Position numbers and translations under genes: made by a program. From the NCBI GenBank assembly GCA_903231505.1, contig CAFBRK010000133.1, forward strand, positions 62,001 to 126,000: 64,000 nt of DNA. The letters are read 5' to 3'. The notes under the pieces were generated by a model that was not told the origin of the DNA, made no database searches, and saw nothing but the letters and a program-made list of their open reading frames with translations. Positions 34,583 through 42,804 of this stretch are shown piece by piece. The stretch is from Olavius algarvensis associated proteobacterium Delta 3. Its GTDB lineage: Bacteria > Desulfobacterota > Desulfobacteria > Desulfobacterales > CAFBRK01. Positions within the stretch are counted from its first letter, which is position 1, and every line of letters starts with the position of its first letter.

Positions 34583-35617
34583 TCAATGTTTACTACCCTG
34601 CATGCCGACCTTTTCCAGTAAGCGGCCGGCGATTGCGGTACCGCTCAAAAACGCACCTTCAATTCTCGAATTGGCGCACCAGTCTCCGCATATGCCGATG
34701 CCTTCCTTTTCGCTCCAGAGACATTCTTCGTCCAAGGCAGGGGATGCGGCGGCAAATGGCCACAGGCGCGTTTTGACGGTTCGGGGATGGAGCCGCGGCA
34801 CATCGGTCAAATGAAAAAAAGATTCGAGCAGCGTATCGGCGATCTCGTCGGAATCTGCTTCCATGTTATCGATTGTCCAGTCATTGGCCGCATGCAACAT
34901 CCAGATTTCGGAGGTCGAGCGAGCTGGCTTACTGTTGTTTCGTGCAGCCCAGGAGAGCGGCGTGCTGTTAAAAAACAGCCCGTCATAGGGAAGGGATACC
35001 GTCTTATTAAAAACGGCCATCAACGCCCAGCAGGGAAGCATTCGAACGCCGGATGCCACAGACACAAATTCGGATCCGGATGGAAGCAAAGAGATGGCCT
35101 GTTTGGCCGGGGTCGCGATGATTACGGTATCGAAGGTCTCATCCGGGTCTTTGTTGGTGTGGACGAGTCGCCATGTTCCATCATATTTTTCAATACCACT
35201 CACCTCACATTTACGCCGGATGTTCAGACCAGTTGACAGATGTTCAGCCAAACGATTCATGCAGGGCGTGCCGACATATCTATCCAAAGATGTGGCCACT
35301 GATCGAATTTCCCCTGGAGCATCCACAGAGGCCAGTGTAGCCTCCCAACGGGAAACAATTCCCTCCTGGATCCATGATGTCACATGCCGGCGAAATCGAG
35401 CGTCTCGGGCGGTAAAGTACTGGGCGCCGGTATCGACGCATGTGCCCTTCCATTCCAATGCACCCATCCGACCACCGGGCTCACGAGATTTTTCAAATAC
35501 CGTAACTCGGTGGCCGTGGTCCGATAACACAGTGGCCGCCCTTAACCCGGAAAGACCGGCCCCAACGACAGCAACCGACAAATTGGGGATCAGGTCTTCT
35601 TTTGGTCGATCTACCAT
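34583..35617 (-). CDS. Renalase-like NAD(P)/FAD-dependent oxidoreductase
   Basis: A 344-residue flavoprotein. The FAD motif SVAVVGAGLSGLRAATVL is followed by EKSREPGGRMG and the renalase-family CVDTGAQYFTARD. The C-terminal GICGDWCANSRIEGAFLSG is the second FAD contact. Renalase-like enzymes oxidise dihydro-isomers of NAD(P)H; other family members have unknown substrates. It starts five bp from the stop region of the DCC-family gene on the same strand, so the pair is an operon. Confidence 0.82.
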   Translation of the reverse strand: MVDRPKEDLIPNLSVAVVGAGLSGLRAATVLSDHGHRVTVFEKSREPGGRMGALEWKGTCVDTGAQYFTARDARFRRHVTSWIQEGIVSRWEATLASVDAPGEIRSVATSLDRYVGTPCMNRLAEHLSTGLNIRRKCEVSGIEKYDGTWRLVHTNKDPDETFDTVIIATPAKQAISLLPSGSEFVSVASGVRMLPCWALMAVFNKTVSLPYDGLFFNSTPLSWAARNNSKPARSTSEIWMLHAANDWTIDNMEADSDEIADTLLESFFHLTDVPRLHPRTVKTRLWPFAAASPALDEECLWSEKEGIGICGDWCANSRIEGAFLSGTAIAGRLLEKVGMQGSKH

Positions 35618-35622
35618 TCTTT

Positions 35623-36015
35623 TTACAGGCGACCACTACGGCGTAATCTATTTGTTACCATCCCGTGGTACACTTTTGCCAACACGGGGCGAATCAACGG
35701 AAGGCCGATAAGCCATGCCAAAGGTTTCAACAGGGGCACTTTTTTCAAGAGGAGAATGTAGGCATCCATTTCCGAAAGTACCTGATGACGTTCATCTTGT
35801 ACATGCAGTTCCGTCAACGCTTTGTGGGGGTCGATGCCGATCTCCCGCAGGAGCGCTTCCTGGCCTGTAATATCAAACCAGCGTATATCAGCACCTTTGC
35901 TGCCCAAGAGTTTTTCATATTGCGCCCGGTCTCTGACACACGAGGGGCACGCACCGTCATAAAAGACCGTCACCCCTCCCGTATTTTCGTGGCGCTGAAT
36001 CTTCGCCCGGGCCAT
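35623..36015 (-). CDS. DCC-family (DUF393) thiol-disulfide protein
   Basis: A 130-residue thioredoxin-fold protein with the defining DGACPSC motif near the N-terminus and later FDITGQEALL and LLKPLAWLIGLP. DCC proteins are predicted thiol-disulfide oxidoreductases. The ATG at 36015 is chosen for its GGGGGTG site; two upstream in-frame starts exist. It is first in an operon with the renalase-like gene. Confidence 0.82.
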   Translation of the reverse strand: MARAKIQRHENTGGVTVFYDGACPSCVRDRAQYEKLLGSKGADIRWFDITGQEALLREIGIDPHKALTELHVQDERHQVLSEMDAYILLLKKVPLLKPLAWLIGLPLIRPVLAKVYHGMVTNRLRRSGRL

Positions 36016-36194
36016 CGTCGCACCCCCATTGCCTTGTAGATTCGGTAGCACATCAACCAATTGTAACATAGTAATTATTCGCGGGGGGTGAGGCAAACCG
36101 GAACCCATGGACAGTCGGTCCTTTGAGCTTACCTTTGGTTATCAAATCCCGTTTTTCTATAACCTGACAATGGTATTCTCACCGAGGGGGAAAC

Positions 36195-36521
36195 ATGCAA
36201 AAAACATGGTCCTACAAGAACTATGAAATCAAGGAAGGCTTGAAACCCGGGAGTGCGAAGTTCCGCTATTTTTTTTCCGTCGCAAAAGGCGATGAGAAAA
36301 AATGCCATTATTGCGTCTGGATAGCGAATGATGCCCTGTCCCGGTTTGATCCATCCAAAGATTTTAAGGCCATAATCTCTTCACAGTCGGAGACCTGGAG
36401 GGAGTGGGTCGAAGCCAAGATCGATGCCGAAGACTTCAGAAACCGGGCGTTGAAGATCGATGCCGCCGGCCAGGAGGAGATTAATCTTTCGGCGGCGAAA
36501 GAGCATGTGCCGTTGGATTGA
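36195..36521 (+). CDS. Small protein of unknown function
   Basis: A 108-residue, charged cytoplasmic protein with a CHYCVW pair and the ending AAKEHVPLD. A GGGGG stretch precedes the ATG. It is 77 bp before the second ADP-ribosylglycohydrolase and on the same strand. No domain recognised. Confidence 0.6.
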   Translation: MQKTWSYKNYEIKEGLKPGSAKFRYFFSVAKGDEKKCHYCVWIANDALSRFDPSKDFKAIISSQSETWREWVEAKIDAEDFRNRALKIDAAGQEEINLSAAKEHVPLD

Positions 36522-36598
36522 GCCGACCCGCTGATGCACCCGAGCAACGAATGCCTCTCACGGCATCCCTGCGCGAGAATGACCATAAGGAGCCTCGC

Positions 36599-37681
36599 AT
36601 GTCGAATGAGCATATACAAGACCGGGCCGCAGGCGCCATTATGGGCGCATTTATCGGCGATGCATTGGGGCTTGGTCCTCACTGGTATTACGACCTCGAC
36701 GAGCTTCGCCGGGATTACGGCGATTGGATCGACGAATATACCGATCCAAAGCCCGGTCGGTATCACAGTGGATTGAAGGCCGGCCAGCTCTCACAGGCCG
36801 GGTTTATTCTCACCCTCATGGTGCGATCTCTGGTTGATTGCGGCAAATACGACGCTGAAGACTTTTGCCGGCGCCTGGACGAAGAGCTTTTTCCGTTTCT
36901 GGACGGCAAGCCGTTCAGCGGGCCCGGCGGATATACCAGCCAATCGATACGCGATGCATGGCGTAAACGGGTGGAGCGGAAACTGCCGTGGGGCCAAATC
37001 GGCGGGCATGCGGACACCACCGAAGCCATCGAACGGACCCTTGCCATTGCCGTCCGTTACGCAATGAATCCTGCCAAGCTTGCGGTGGCTATTGCCGGCA
37101 ACACCGTTCTCACCCAGAGTGATGACACCATCGTTTCAATGACCGTGGCCTTTGGCGCGGCGCTGGGTCTCCTGGTGCAAGGGGAGCCTTTCGACAGAAA
37201 CCTGTCGGGAAAACTCATGGCGCTGGTAAAAAGCGGCGATCTCCCATTCCACGCCGTGACCCACGGAAATCTGGAGCCGCCCCGTCCCGGCGATCCCGAC
37301 CCGCCACGGGCAGGCCGATTTGCATCCCCGGACGCGTTGCTTACGCCGTCCTACATGGCTTCCGCAGCGGCTGACCCGGACATCCGGATAGAGCCGGCGT
37401 GGAAGGTATCTTTGGTCTATGGGATGCCCTGCGCCATTTACCACATGCTTCCGGCCGCTTATTACCTGGCGGCCCGCTTTCATGACAATTTCGAATCCGC
37501 CGTTCTCCATTCCGTGAACGGCGGCGGTCAAAATCAGGCGCGGACCATTATCACCGGCACGCTTGTTGGCGCTCAAACCGGATTGTCAGGGATTCCTCGC
37601 CGATTCATCGATGGGCTCGAATCGGGAGAACTCCTAAAGGCATTGGCCATGGAGCTGGCATTGCAGCTCACTGATCTGTGA
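36599..37681 (+). CDS. ADP-ribosylglycohydrolase family protein with degenerate metal site
   Basis: A 360-residue paralogue of the protein at 21935. The N-terminal motif FIGDALGLGPHWYYD is kept, but where the family has GGDTDT this protein has NGGGQNQARTI, with both aspartates gone. It may bind ADP-ribose-like ligands without the usual two-metal hydrolysis, or use a different chemistry. The start at 36599 follows AAGGAG; a TTG at 36518 overlaps the previous gene and is less likely. Confidence 0.8.
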   Translation: MSNEHIQDRAAGAIMGAFIGDALGLGPHWYYDLDELRRDYGDWIDEYTDPKPGRYHSGLKAGQLSQAGFILTLMVRSLVDCGKYDAEDFCRRLDEELFPFLDGKPFSGPGGYTSQSIRDAWRKRVERKLPWGQIGGHADTTEAIERTLAIAVRYAMNPAKLAVAIAGNTVLTQSDDTIVSMTVAFGAALGLLVQGEPFDRNLSGKLMALVKSGDLPFHAVTHGNLEPPRPGDPDPPRAGRFASPDALLTPSYMASAAADPDIRIEPAWKVSLVYGMPCAIYHMLPAAYYLAARFHDNFESAVLHSVNGGGQNQARTIITGTLVGAQTGLSGIPRRFIDGLESGELLKALAMELALQLTDL

Positions 37682-37726
37682 TCTCCCTCCGTAGCAATAC
37701 CCCAGGAAAGCGTTTGTGAGAGCGGA

Positions 37727-38266
37727 TCAGATGTGCCACAGCTCGGTGAACGGGCCGTTTTCACCGAAGACCGGATCCTGTTCCGGAAGCGGCACCCGGG
37801 CGATGTTGCGGTCGACCTGCGGCCGTTCCCCGGCTTTTCCATAATTCATATCCCAGTTCTGCCCATCCGGGTATGCACCGACCACTCGGAAATTGAGACT
37901 TGCCCCCAAATTTTTATGGGCAACCCCTGCCGGAATGACGATTACATCCCCTATTTTCACCTTGTATATCGATCCCGTCGGTCCTCCCAGCTGAACCCGT
38001 GCTTTCCCGCTGGTGACACCCAACACCTCGTGGGCGGTGGAATGGTAATGGTGGACCCCGAAAATGCCGTTTCGCCAGGATCCGCTCCAGCGGTGGGAAT
38101 CAAACAGCTCCTCAACGACCCGGGCCGGATCGCGGGCAGGTAGTTCAATCGTCCCCTTGTAGAGTAGCAGCGGCAAACGGCCATTGTTTGGGAATATACC
38201 GTCGTCGGAGATTAGAATATGGACGATCTTCTCGGTGGGAGTCTTCGAAAGCATTGGTTGATCCAT
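37727..38266 (-). CDS. YjlB-like cupin
   Basis: A 179-residue cupin. DDGIFPNNGRLPLLLY at the N-terminus is typical of the YjlB family, and the metal-binding motifs are HHYHSTAHEVLGVTSG and GDVIVIPAGVAHKNLG. Function unknown. It converges on the ADP-ribosylglycohydrolase, with 45 bp between them. Confidence 0.82.
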   Translation of the reverse strand: MDQPMLSKTPTEKIVHILISDDGIFPNNGRLPLLLYKGTIELPARDPARVVEELFDSHRWSGSWRNGIFGVHHYHSTAHEVLGVTSGKARVQLGGPTGSIYKVKIGDVIVIPAGVAHKNLGASLNFRVVGAYPDGQNWDMNYGKAGERPQVDRNIARVPLPEQDPVFGENGPFTELWHI

Positions 38267-38362
38267 TCCAACATGATATAGGAAAACAGATAAACAATAT
38301 CAAACTAAAATAAAGTCTTAAAGGCGGTTCTGGCAACCCGCGAATGGTGAAAGAAGACTCTC

Positions 38363-38491
38363 ATGGGCGGCAGGTTTGGAAAATATGGCGATGTAAAGCG
38401 AAAAGCGGTCCTGAGGAAAAGCAGGATCAGAAAAGGGCGCATGAGAAAGAGTTCTGTGCCGAGACGGAAGAAGAGATCAAGTAGAAGATAA
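38363..38491 (+). CDS. Small very basic peptide
   Basis: A 42-codon frame starting MGGRFGKYGDVKRKAV and ending RRKKRSSRR; about half the residues are Lys or Arg. GAAAGAAGA lies before the ATG. It is 32 bp upstream of the amidohydrolase gene. It might bind nucleic acid, or polyanions such as polyphosphate. Too short for confident calling. Confidence 0.4.
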   Translation: MGGRFGKYGDVKRKAVLRKSRIRKGRMRKSSVPRRKKRSSRR

Positions 38492-38523
38492 CGAGTCGGG
38501 ATTCACTCTCCCGGGTGAAGGGA

Positions 38524-39300
38524 ATGATACAAGCGACCTCGACAGTCATCGACTCCCACGCGCATTGCGGCGTCATTGACCGCAGTATGCCGCAGTCGTA
38601 CGAAGACTACATCCGGGATGCAGGCGGAACGAATATCGGCGGGGTCGCTTTTTTCTCGCCTGTTATGGAGATATATGACCGGTATGATTTTCATTTTACC
38701 GACAGCCCGGAGTGGCGTCGACGTCGACAGCAGAGCAATGCGTATCTGCTGTCATTGAAACCCAAAGAACTCACCGTATATCCTTACTTTTTCATCTGGA
38801 ACGACTTTGCGGTGGATCAGCTGAAGGCATCACACTGCGGCGTCAAGTGGCACCGTCACGACAACGAGCCGGTGTACTGCTACGACGATCCTCAGTGCCC
38901 CAGCGCCATTGGTGAGATTCGACGCAGGAATTTACCGGTGGTGCTGGAGGAGGAGTTCGGCAACACGCTGCGATTTATCCGGGAACTTGCCGTTGGCGTT
39001 AGGGTGATCATCCCGCATCTGGGCATGCTCAACGGCGGTTTTCGTGCCATCGCCGAAGCAGGGCTGTGGGAATTGGACAACGTGTGGGGAGACACCGCGC
39101 TGGCGTCCCCGACCGAAATTCGCGAGTACCTTCGACGGTACGGGCACAGGCGGCTGATGTTCGGATCCGACTTTCCGTTTGGCAGCCCAGCTTCCGAACT
39201 GAGAAAAGTCAAATCTCTGGGACTCGATCCCGAGCTTGCGTCGGCGATCCTGGGCGGCAATTTTCTGCGATTGCAGTCCAACATTAACCGGGAGCCGTAA
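38524..39300 (+). CDS. Amidohydrolase_2-family metal-dependent hydrolase
   Basis: A TIM-barrel hydrolase of 258 residues. The metal site begins with IDSHAHCG; later VIIPHLGMLNG and LMFGSDFPFG supply the second histidine and the catalytic Asp. Members include decarboxylases and lactonases; the substrate is unknown. The ATG at 38524 has GAAGGGA before it, while a GTG at 38515 would add three residues. It converges on the radical SAM gene. Confidence 0.85.
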   Translation: MIQATSTVIDSHAHCGVIDRSMPQSYEDYIRDAGGTNIGGVAFFSPVMEIYDRYDFHFTDSPEWRRRRQQSNAYLLSLKPKELTVYPYFFIWNDFAVDQLKASHCGVKWHRHDNEPVYCYDDPQCPSAIGEIRRRNLPVVLEEEFGNTLRFIRELAVGVRVIIPHLGMLNGGFRAIAEAGLWELDNVWGDTALASPTEIREYLRRYGHRRLMFGSDFPFGSPASELRKVKSLGLDPELASAILGGNFLRLQSNINREP

Positions 39301-39322
39301 TCTCGCCTCGTACTATTTCAAC

Positions 39323-40381
39323 TTACAGTGCGCCTGAACCGATGCCGGCTATCAGGGTATCCAGGTCCTCGTCGCTGCGGACAAATACTCCCAGATTTCC
39401 GAGTTTGATGTTCTTCAATCCGGTAGATTGTACGTTCCGATAAGCGTCAACCATTTCCTTGACGGTGGGACTCCTGAAATCTTCCATCCGATGTTCCGGG
39501 AAAAAGGCCAGGATGGTAAATGGGATCGCAGGGTCCACAGCAAACAGATCCCGGGCGATCGTTTCCAGTTCGTCGCCCTCAACAAGATTGGGAATATAAA
39601 GGGACAGGACTTCCAGGGTGAATCCCCGTGTGAGCATTTCCTCCGGAAGTTTGAGGATATGTGTGTTGGAACAGCCGGTCAGCCATTTATGCTTGTCGGC
39701 ATCGTGAGCTTTGATGTCCAGCCAGAAAGCATCTACACCGGAACCCTGGAGACGGTCTAGGTTTTCAGGGGTGAGCCCGTAACCATTGGTTTCAATCAAT
39801 ACCCACAGATTCGTGTGGGTTTTGATGAGACGCGCACACTCCTCGTAAAATCCGGGACAACAGGTAACGTCGCCGCCGGTAAACGCGACAATATTCCGTG
39901 CCGGACCAAAACCCTGCGGGCTTAACCGGATGGCATCCGGATCAAGAACACCCGGACAGTTGCTCGACGGCCGCCCCCGGATGACGCAACTTCCACAGCA
40001 TCGGCAGGTTTCCTGCGCATGCCAGGCGGTGGCTTTCTCCCGGGGCTCCCGAAGGGTGACCAGCGTCTCGTATTCCACGCTTCTGGTAAGGATCTGCTCC
40101 GGTGTGAACCAGGCACCGTCCGCCGCTTTGCTGAAATACCATGAGTGACATTTTCGGCAGGAAAAATTGCACCCCGACTGATAAATGGAGAGATAGTTTT
40201 CAGGCCGCGACAGGTGAACGGAGGTGATGAGGCGCAGTGGTATGTCGTTCTCGTATTTCAGGGTCGCGAGACAAGCCGGCCGCCGGCCGTCCTCTGTTTT
40301 GACCAGACAACTTCCTGGCGAAAGCCCCTGTTTTGAAAGCCGGCACTTTGCCCGCTCATTCTTTGAAATCTGTTCACCCAT
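39323..40381 (-). CDS. Radical SAM protein with extra cysteine cluster
   Basis: A 352-residue enzyme. The SAM-binding [4Fe-4S] motif is Cys71/Cys75/Cys78 (CNFSCRKC), followed by AFTGGDVTC and IETNGYGLT, as in glycyl-radical-enzyme-activating and related proteins. An additional cysteine group (ETCRCCGSC and later NCPG at about 125-142) probably binds a further cluster. No glycyl-radical enzyme is nearby, so its target is unknown. It is a single reverse-strand gene. Confidence 0.88.
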   Translation of the reverse strand: MGEQISKNERAKCRLSKQGLSPGSCLVKTEDGRRPACLATLKYENDIPLRLITSVHLSRPENYLSIYQSGCNFSCRKCHSWYFSKAADGAWFTPEQILTRSVEYETLVTLREPREKATAWHAQETCRCCGSCVIRGRPSSNCPGVLDPDAIRLSPQGFGPARNIVAFTGGDVTCCPGFYEECARLIKTHTNLWVLIETNGYGLTPENLDRLQGSGVDAFWLDIKAHDADKHKWLTGCSNTHILKLPEEMLTRGFTLEVLSLYIPNLVEGDELETIARDLFAVDPAIPFTILAFFPEHRMEDFRSPTVKEMVDAYRNVQSTGLKNIKLGNLGVFVRSDEDLDTLIAGIGSGAL

Positions 40382-40572
40382 CGGTTAAAAGAGAAAAAGC
40401 CATGTCGTTCAGTGTAGTTTGGCCACCTGTGACTCTCGATATGTCCGTGTGGGGGGAGTGGCATTCTCTTGGAAATCTAACACAGTCACCCCATTATTGG
40501 GAACTCTAAATATGCGATCTTATGAACAGAACCAAGGCTACGCTAATCATCCATTCTGTCACCCCCACCGCG

Positions 40573-40626
40573 CCTCCCCCATCAAGGGGGAGGACGATAT
40601 GTTCTCCCTCTCTTGGCGGGAGGGAG
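40573..40626. repeat. Paired intergenic hairpins (REP-like)
   Basis: Two adjacent stems: CCTCCCCC/GGGGGAGG at 40573-40593 and CTCCCTC/GAGGGAG at 40604-40626. The rest of the 334-bp gap holds no gene that I recognise. Confidence 0.65.
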
Positions 40627-40715
40627 CCAGAGGGAGGGGGTAAGATTGGCTCGTCCCTTATTTTTATTTATTGGACCGTTGATTTATAGTTTGCAGACAC
40701 TGGAAAGGAGAGGAA

Positions 40716-41198
40716 ATGAACGTTTTGGTGTTGTACTATTCCAAAGGCGGCAATACCCGGAGGTTGGCTGAGGCGATCGGCGAGGGTGTTGGGCAGATCG
40801 ATGGAGTGGAGGCCGTTCTGCGCCACGCAAAGGATGTGACAAAGGACGATTTCGTAGGGGCCGATGGACTGATCGTCGGCTCACCGGTGTACTTCGGGAC
40901 GATGGCTGCCCAGTTGAAACTGGTACTGGACGAGTTTGTCGGCGTCCGCAAAAAAATGGAAAACAAGGTGGGCGCTGCCTTCACCACATCGGGCGACCCT
41001 ACCGGCGGCAAGGAGACTACCATGATGTCGATCATCCAGGCCTTGCTGATCTACGGGATGATCATTGTGGGCGATCCTCTGTCGGCTACCGGCCATTACG
41101 GTACCGCCTGTGTGGGTGCACCGGACGACGGCACCAAGGAAAACGGCCGAAAGTTGGGGCGGCGGGTGGCGGAACTCGTACGGCGCCTGAACGGCTGA
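40716..41198 (+). CDS. Flavodoxin-like/WrbA-type FMN protein
   Basis: A 160-residue flavodoxin-fold protein. The FMN phosphate loop is YYSKGGNTRRLA near the N-terminus, and the flavin-contacting segments are GSPVYFGTMAAQLK and FTTSGDPTGGKE. The length and pattern resemble the NAD(P)H:quinone-reductase/flavodoxin group. A clear AAAGGAG precedes the ATG. Single gene. Confidence 0.87.
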   Translation: MNVLVLYYSKGGNTRRLAEAIGEGVGQIDGVEAVLRHAKDVTKDDFVGADGLIVGSPVYFGTMAAQLKLVLDEFVGVRKKMENKVGAAFTTSGDPTGGKETTMMSIIQALLIYGMIIVGDPLSATGHYGTACVGAPDDGTKENGRKLGRRVAELVRRLNG

Positions 41199-41204
41199 CG
41201 AGAA

Positions 41205-41231
41205 CTATAGCGATTGTCAGAATTCTGTTCC
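41205..41231. repeat. 27-bp dispersed repeat, copy 2
   Basis: Partner of 32947-32973 with one mismatch. The region after it, to 41567, holds inverted CGCAGAGG/CCTCTGCG motifs (about 41272 and 41472) and an 11-bp hairpin at 41413-41441, but no gene. Confidence 0.75.
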
Positions 41232-41567
41232 TTTTCGTTTTGGTACAATCATTTACCGCAAAGCCGCAAAGGACGCAGAGGTGATGCTAATGTTGCCTAT
41301 CGCTGACCTGCCGTCGTTACTGACATGACCATGGCAGGGCAGGGAGGGCGAAAAGCAAAAGGACTTCCATCAGAAAATACAGATCGTTACTGCATTTGTG
41401 AGGCAGCCATTTTCCAGAATCCCCTTCTCAGGGATTCTGGAAAAATAGATACCTTCTCTGCGGACCCTGCGCCTCTGCGTTAAGATTTTTTTTGTTAAAC
41501 GTGATTCCCAATACGCTTCAATCGAAACATAATTATGGTAATTATTTGAACAGCGGAGGGGGATATC

Positions 41568-41837
41568 ATGAAAATAGAGGTAAAACGGCCTGACGTCGAG
41601 GACGTCAAAGAGCAGGGAATTTTCGACTGGCCGATCTGGGAGAAGGAGGTGTCCCGGTTCGACTGGCATTATGACAGCGACGAGACCTGCTACCTGCTGG
41701 AGGGGCAGGTGGAGGTGACCACGCCCGATGGCCAGGTGGTCCGATTCGGTACCGGGGACCTGGTTCATTTTCCGGCTGGGCTATCCTGTACCTGGGACAT
41801 CTCGGTGCCGGTGAGAAAGCACTTTACGCTGGGCTAA
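41568..41837 (+). CDS. Small DUF861-type cupin
   Basis: An 89-residue single-domain cupin of the EutQ/DUF861 kind: DETCYLLEGQVEVTTPDG and GTGDLVHFPAGLSCTWDI. Strong GGAGG before the ATG. These small cupins bind metal or small ligands; the role is unknown. Confidence 0.83.
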   Translation: MKIEVKRPDVEDVKEQGIFDWPIWEKEVSRFDWHYDSDETCYLLEGQVEVTTPDGQVVRFGTGDLVHFPAGLSCTWDISVPVRKHFTLG

Positions 41838-41843
41838 CCCCCG

Positions 41844-42005
41844 GAAGTGGCTTCAAAACCTCATCTAACACCGAATCTCCGCGTTGCGGAACATCTTTTG
41901 GCAAGGACGCAAGGCCCCTCTGCGTACATACTCATATGTATGCTGCGCTTTTGCGCCGCCCCGCGCCTTGACCTTCGAAGCGATCTGAGGTTTTGAAGCC
42001 ACTTC
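41844..42005. mobile_element. MITE-like element with 20-bp inverted ends
   Basis: GAAGTGGCTTCAAAACCTCA at 41844-41863 is exactly inverted at 41986-42005. The 122 bp between carry no gene but include the near-palindrome CATACTCATATGTATG. It fills the space between convergent genes. No target-site duplication is evident, so a non-mobile structured repeat is the alternative. Confidence 0.6.
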
Positions 42006-42033
42006 TGTTATGAGAAAGTATAGCTTTCCCGGT

Positions 42034-42375
42034 TCAACAGGAGAGATGAAATCCGGCACAGACCTTCTTGCCCTCCCGGTGCAGCCTGTTGAAGATCTTT
42101 ACCGCCTTGGCGGTCTTTTCCTCGAGGAGGGTAATTCCTTTGTCTTCGAAAAGGTGTTTTACCTCGGAACTGGTCTTCATGAAGCCGGGGTTCCCCTTGC
42201 CGATGACAACGTAATCCGGCCGGGCAGCAACCAGGTCGGACACGTCCTTCGGGGATACCACGTGACCGCTTTTTCGCCACCATTCGGGTATTACGGTGGC
42301 ATCGATAATTTTGACGTCGTTATGGTACGCTTTTCCGTTTACAACGATGTTTCCGAAGGAATAACTTTCGATCAT
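42034..42375 (-). CDS. Mth938/AAMDC-domain protein
   Basis: A 113-residue protein of the Mth938 fold (DUF498): IDATVIPEWWRKSGHVVS, then RPDYVVIGKGNPG and a final EEKTAKAVKIFNRL. The whole protein is this single domain, as in the family. Function is unknown, although homologues occur from archaea to mammals. AGGAGG precedes the start. Confidence 0.9.
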   Translation of the reverse strand: MIESYSFGNIVVNGKAYHNDVKIIDATVIPEWWRKSGHVVSPKDVSDLVAARPDYVVIGKGNPGFMKTSSEVKHLFEDKGITLLEEKTAKAVKIFNRLHREGKKVCAGFHLSC

Positions 42376-42515
42376 AATTCCTCCTGACCTGCCTTATCCT
42401 ATTCGTATCTTTGTTTATGATTCGTAATTAAAAAATATAACGCTTTTTATGGACTGCAAAACAGTTTTGGTTTAAATATTTCAGCAGTCGGGAGTTTTGC
42501 TCACCAACGCTTGTC

Positions 42516-42536
42516 ATTCCGGACTTGATCCGGAAT
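42516..42536. repeat. Short palindromic repeat
   Basis: ATTCCGGA/TCCGGAAT with a five-base loop, inside TGTCATTCCGGACTTGATCC, a type of dispersed palindrome common in proteobacterial intergenic DNA. The rest of 42376-42685 shows no gene. Confidence 0.55.
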
Positions 42537-42685
42537 CCGGGTCTTTTAAAGTGTACACTTCTGACTGCCGAACCGGAGCCTGTCCCTGCGCAGGCAGGAA
42601 CCGGCATAACGGAAGAAACACCCAGACCCCTGAATTATCTAAATGCATCTCGAAAGGCTGGTGTAAAAGTTGTTGAGGTGACATT

Positions 42686-42781
42686 ATGACGGTTTATGCA
42701 TTTTCCGAAGCCAGACAAAATTTTTCCTCGATACTCGAAAAAGCCAAAATTGAAGGCATAGAAAAAATTACTTTCAGGTAA
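42686..42781 (+). pseudogene. Truncated Phd/YefM-type antitoxin
   Basis: A 31-codon frame starting MTVYAFSEARQNFSSILEKA, the conserved N-terminal DNA-binding part of Phd/YefM antitoxins. It stops after ITFR, so the C-terminal toxin-binding half is missing, and no toxin gene follows. It lies 23 bp before the tRNA-editing-domain gene. Confidence 0.65.
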
Positions 42782-42804
42782 GAAATGTTTGGTGACGCGA
42801 TAAG

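Noticed and set aside
40561-40641. CRISPR-like array
   Set aside because: The repeats are inverted hairpins without regularly spaced unique spacers.
41370-41768. 132-codon reverse frame overlapping the DUF861 cupin
   Set aside because: The forward frame has the cupin motifs and a strong ribosome site.
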